Source of the DNA: Candidatus Campbellbacteria bacterium CG10_big_fil_rev_8_21_14_0_10_35_52 | GTDB taxonomy: Bacteria; Patescibacteriota; Minisyncoccia; Phycocordibacterales; UBA2163 | Length of the DNA: 9,489 bases | NCBI GenBank assembly: GCA_002778715.1 | Contig: PFAA01000047.1 | Location: 1,586-11,074 of the forward strand | Direction: 5' to 3' | Shown: positions 7,234 to 9,489 of the stretch, piece after piece | Layout of the letters: each line of letters opens with the position of its first letter | Position numbering within the stretch: the stretch's first letter is position 1 | Program-made: the position numbers and the translations under genes | Notes under the pieces: generated by a model | Databases searched by the model: none | What the model saw: only the letters and a program-made list of their open reading frames with translations | What the model was told of the DNA's origin: nothing

Positions 7234-7270
7234 AAAAAAACTTTTATTAAGTTTGCGCGCTAAACAAACT
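7234..7270 (-). promoter_or_regulatory. Candidate attenuator in the greA leader (two alternative hairpins)
   Basis: In the transcribed leader AGTTTG (7270-7265) can pair with CAAACT (7255-7250) around a 9-nt loop. Alternatively, AAACTT (7254-7249) can pair with AAGTTT (7243-7238) around AATAA, and this second hairpin runs directly into four more T residues (7237-7234). The two hairpins share bases 7250-7254 and exclude each other. The second has the form of a weak intrinsic terminator about 35 nt before the greA start. Both stems have few G-C pairs, so stability is modest. Confidence 0.35.
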
Positions 7271-7294
7271 CATTAACTGTTTATATTAAAAAGA

Positions 7295-7322
7295 ATTATA
7301 TTCTAATGAGATGAAATGTCAA
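7295..7322 (-). promoter_or_regulatory. Consensus sigma-70 promoter for greA and downstream genes
   Basis: On the minus strand a perfect TTGACA (7322-7317) is followed by a 16-nt spacer and a perfect TATAAT (7300-7295). Initiation should fall near 7288, giving about 85 nt of leader to greA. It lies in the 173-bp gap after mrdA, with no terminator visible between, so mrdA transcription may also read through. Confidence 0.75.
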
Positions 7323-7376
7323 CAGTCAGTCGGTAATATACTTCTTGATATTGAAGTGTTCAAGCGTTGTCTAATT

Positions 7377-9086
7377 TTAATTCAAATACTCAGGTGTGTT
7401 CTCCGCCATCCATTCAAACATTCTTCTCATTACAAAAAGAGCGCCTATAAGATTGTCGCTTTTTCCTTTTTCCATTATTACGGCAAAAGCGAAACGCGGG
7501 TTTTCATACGGAAAAAAACCGATAACAAGCGAATTAACAAATTTTTTCACGGCTCCAAGTTCGGCTGTTCCTGTTTTTGCGGCTATTTTAACTTGCGGAA
7601 TATTCAAACCCTTTCCCGTGCCGTCCGTTACAGCCATACGCATTCCTTCTTTCACTATGCTGAAATAACTTTTTCGTATCGGAATATTTATAAAATCATC
7701 CTTATCATCATATACTAATTTTGGAGTAATAAGTTTTCCGTCGTTTGCAATCGCCGCAATCGCGCGAACAAGCTGAATTGCTGTAACTTGAAAACCATAC
7801 TGCCCTATCGCTGTATGATATGTATCGCCTATCCTCCATTCATCTCCACTGAAAACTTCTTTTTTCCATTTAGGATTTGGTATCACGCCAATTTCTTCAG
7901 GAATCGTGTATTGAGGATATACATTTGTTTTATCACCAAAACCGAACATTCTCATATATTTTTCAATATTTTTAATTCCCAAACCATTTTGCTTCTCATA
8001 TCCTCCGCCTATTTCATAAAAATAAACATTTGACGAAACGGCAAGCGCTTTTCTCATATCAACAAGACCGTGCGCTTTCCAATCCATAAATACGGATTTC
8101 TTGTCGGGGAAATACGGATTTTGTATTGAAATAGAGCCCGTGCTTAAAATCTCTGTTTCTGGCTCAATCAATTTTTCATTAAGAGCGGCAAGAGCTAAAA
8201 ATGGTTTCACGGTAGAGCCGGGTGTGTAAAGACCAGCCGTAACTCTGTTTAAAAATGGTTTATTTTCATCTTTCATATATTCGGCAATTTTATCTGTTGG
8301 CGCAGCATTAGAAAGTATTTGTGAATTATATTCCGGATAACTTGCCATTGTTAAGATTTCTCCATTGTTAATATCCATTATCACGCCCTCTCCGCCCTTA
8401 AAACTCGCCTCATTTGCTAATTCTTCAATAAATGTATAAAAAGCGCTTTGAACATTGGCGTCAATGGAAAGAACTACATTCTTACCGGGACGAGACGGCA
8501 TTATTACGCTTTCTGATTTTATATTCATCATCGCGTCTGTTTCAACAATCTTCAATCCAGATTTTCCATTTAATATGTCATCAAAAATTTTCTCCGCTCC
8601 GTCTTTTGCGATAAACTCACTCTGATAATACACGCCGTTTTTATCTTTAAGAGGATACCCTATATATCCAAGAGTATGCGAGAGACCGGGTATGGTGATA
8701 TATTTTCTGTTTGAAAAATCATCTTCTTCGTTTTTACGCGTATTCCACGCCAATTCAATATTATTTCTGTCATAAATAACTCCGCGCTCGGGAAAAATTA
8801 TGGAATGTTTTAATCTATTATTCTCGCTTATGGACGCGTAGATTTTGCCTTTGCTTATTTGCAACTCCCAAATTTTTAATCCAAATAATATTATTACGAT
8901 AAAAAATAATATTACAACAAAAATTAACGCTCGTTTTGATATTGGTTTTTCAATTCTTCCCTCAAATTGATAAGTGTTAAATTCGGGAAGATTTGTGGAG
9001 TCCATAAAAATTTCATCAGGGTCAATTTCATTGTTTTTAAATGATTTTTCTTCCAAAATTTTCTTTCTTATTTTTCTAAATATCAT
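7377..9086 (-). CDS. mrdA: Penicillin-binding protein 2, peptidoglycan D,D-transpeptidase of cell elongation
   Basis: A 569-residue class B PBP that cross-links peptidoglycan during elongation as the partner of RodA. Residues 1-50 are cytoplasmic, and 53-72 form the single membrane anchor followed by LKIWELQISKG. PERGVIYDRN (99-108) is the conserved RGxIxDRN entry to the dimerisation (pedestal) domain. The transpeptidase domain has all three active-site motifs: STVK (S291 nucleophile, K294), SSN (351-353) and KTGTAE (504-509). The order and spacing are normal, and the length is slightly below that of E. coli PBP2 (633). The cytoplasmic tail is longer than usual and acidic around 20-30. The start overlaps the mreD-like gene by 11 bp, suggesting translational coupling, and matches the widespread mreC-mreD-mrdA order. 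Only a weak purine stretch (AAAGAAA) precedes the ATG. An intact active site argues for a functional, beta-lactam-binding enzyme. RodA and MreB/C are not in the window. Confidence 0.95.
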   Translation of the reverse strand: MIFRKIRKKILEEKSFKNNEIDPDEIFMDSTNLPEFNTYQFEGRIEKPISKRALIFVVILFFIVIILFGLKIWELQISKGKIYASISENNRLKHSIIFPERGVIYDRNNIELAWNTRKNEEDDFSNRKYITIPGLSHTLGYIGYPLKDKNGVYYQSEFIAKDGAEKIFDDILNGKSGLKIVETDAMMNIKSESVIMPSRPGKNVVLSIDANVQSAFYTFIEELANEASFKGGEGVIMDINNGEILTMASYPEYNSQILSNAAPTDKIAEYMKDENKPFLNRVTAGLYTPGSTVKPFLALAALNEKLIEPETEILSTGSISIQNPYFPDKKSVFMDWKAHGLVDMRKALAVSSNVYFYEIGGGYEKQNGLGIKNIEKYMRMFGFGDKTNVYPQYTIPEEIGVIPNPKWKKEVFSGDEWRIGDTYHTAIGQYGFQVTAIQLVRAIAAIANDGKLITPKLVYDDKDDFINIPIRKSYFSIVKEGMRMAVTDGTGKGLNIPQVKIAAKTGTAELGAVKKFVNSLVIGFFPYENPRFAFAVIMEKGKSDNLIGALFVMRRMFEWMAENTPEYLN

Positions 9087-9342
9087 AATGTATCAATTTC
9101 TTTTTCAAAATACGCGCGCATATAAAAAACAGCGTAAAAATTATTGTAAATATAAACTGTATGCCAAAAAAATTTGGGGTGGAAACTCCGTATAACATAT
9201 CGGCGAAAAGCCCCCAAAATAATACTTCATACGCGTTGAATACCGATAAAAAAAATATTGCGATAATTATTGTGAACCACCACGGAAAAAATAATACGCT
9301 TCCAAATATTAAAACATTAAAAATAATTCTCAAATACGGCAT
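9076..9342 (-). CDS. Short MreD-like membrane protein
   Basis: An 88-residue, strongly hydrophobic protein. It has about three membrane segments (roughly 5-17, 19-38 and 58-77, with a further hydrophobic stretch at 40-52) and ends in a basic tail (ARILKKKLIHYDI). The GLFADMLYGV stretch (44-53) matches the G-x-x-x-D-x-x-(Y/F)G motif of MreD, the elongasome membrane protein, and the position just before mrdA is the classical place for mreD. It is about half the usual MreD length (about 160), lacking the C-terminal half. In-frame stops bound it (TAA nine bases before the ATG; TAG at the end), so no longer start exists in this frame. Its 3' end overlaps mrdA by 11 bp. The MreD call rests mainly on context and this one motif, and I leave the symbol blank. 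Confidence 0.68.
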   Translation of the reverse strand: MPYLRIIFNVLIFGSVLFFPWWFTIIIAIFFLSVFNAYEVLFWGLFADMLYGVSTPNFFGIQFIFTIIFTLFFICARILKKKLIHYDI

Positions 9343-9350
9343 TAAAACGC

Positions 9351-9374
9351 ATTATATCATATTGTAAATTACAA
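9351..9374 (-). promoter_or_regulatory. Extended -10 promoter with spacer dyad, upstream of the mreD-like gene
   Basis: On the minus strand TGATATAAT (9359-9351) is an extended -10 element with a perfect TATAAT. Only eight bases separate it from the ATG at 9342, so initiation should fall at or within two bases of the start codon, giving a leaderless or nearly leaderless mRNA. No good -35 lies 16-18 nt upstream. Instead a perfect 13-bp dyad, TTGTAA-A-TTACAA (9362-9374), occupies the spacer and could bind a regulator. Confidence 0.5.
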
Positions 9375-9385
9375 AACTCTTTCTT

Positions 9386-9476
9386 GGCATAAGTTTTTGC
9401 AAGACATCATAAAAATCTGCTGATTTTTTGTTATGCTTGCGTGTTCGCCTGCGCAATGTCTTTCAAAAATTATGCC
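9386..9476. repeat. Large imperfect inverted repeat with two nested hairpins
   Basis: The left arm (9386-9407) reads GGCATAA-G-TTTTTG-C-AAGACAT. The right arm (9456-9476) is its reverse complement except for one missing base and one mismatch, giving 20 paired positions. The 48-bp interior holds a perfect 7-bp hairpin, AAAAATC-TGCT-GATTTTT (9411-9428), and a 5-bp stem TTGCG/CGCAA (9437-9441, 9452-9456). The whole could fold as a three-way junction in RNA or extrude as a cruciform in DNA. It lies between whatever precedes the window edge and the mreD-like promoter. It could be a structured RNA, a terminator of the upstream gene, or a small non-autonomous mobile element. No long open reading frame explains it: the minus strand has 39 open codons running in from the edge, with an unconvincing Cys-rich product. 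Confidence 0.55.
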
Positions 9477-9489
9477 TGCGACGAGTTTC

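Noticed and set aside
7323..7376. Small stems (ACTTC/GAAGT and CTTGA/TCAAG) after the mrdA stop as a terminator.
   Set aside because: The stems are only 5 bp, overlap each other and are not followed by a T-run on the minus strand.
9369..9488. Minus-strand open frame of 39 codons plus stop running in from the window edge, as the tail of an upstream gene such as mreC.
   Set aside because: Its product is Cys/His-rich with no recognisable MreC ending, and the stretch is fully occupied by the nested inverted repeat. The plus-strand frame from 9433 is equally unconvincing.
1..9489. Possible reassignment of TGA to glycine, as in some CPR lineages (Gracilibacteria, Absconditabacteria), prompted by all visible stops being TAA or TAG.
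   Set aside because: None of the eight genes contains an in-frame TGA, and their glycines are encoded by GGN. Seven stops are too few to infer recoding.

Overview
The window is strongly AT-rich. It carries eight protein-coding genes, all on the minus strand and densely packed; I found no credible plus-strand gene, tRNA, rRNA, CRISPR array or transposase. The likely source is a bacterium of the Candidate Phyla Radiation (Patescibacteria), probably Parcubacteria-like. The reasons are the short alanyl-tRNA synthetase that stops after its editing domain and has a Cys/His-rich insertion, the membrane-anchored baseplate J-like protein next to a PilM/FtsA-like ATPase, the reduced MreD, and the lack of a well-placed Shine-Dalgarno sequence at every start. 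This placement rests on gene features only. The seven visible stop codons are TAA or TAG, and no gene is interrupted by TGA, so the standard code fits.

In the direction of transcription (high to low coordinates) the layout is as follows. (1) 9489-9343: a non-coding stretch with a large imperfect inverted repeat enclosing two smaller hairpins, then an extended -10 promoter set so close to mreD that its transcript should be almost leaderless. (2) 9342-7377: a half-length MreD-like membrane protein overlapping penicillin-binding protein 2 (mrdA) by 11 bp, a cell-elongation module. (3) 7376-6736: a near-consensus sigma-70 promoter, a leader of about 85 nt with two mutually exclusive hairpins, and greA. 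(4) 6689-2785: oligoendopeptidase F, a 72-residue two-helix membrane protein and alaS with gaps of 45 and 26 bp. These probably continue the greA transcript. (5) 2784-2561: a 224-bp spacer with a hairpin and duplicated promoter-like elements. (6) 2560-1: a PilM/FtsA-like actin-fold ATPase and, behind its own promoter, a single-pass membrane protein with a baseplate J-like extracytoplasmic region. The last gene runs off the window just before its expected end.

MreD and PBP2 serve septum-independent wall synthesis. GreA and AlaRS are core information-processing proteins, and PepF is a cytosolic peptidase. The most interesting part is the ATPase/baseplate-like pair at 1-2560. It has the architecture of a PilM-PilN type inner-membrane platform, a cytoplasmic actin-like protein that could bind the short N-terminal tail of a bitopic protein, but its outer part resembles a phage/contractile-apparatus baseplate module rather than PilN.
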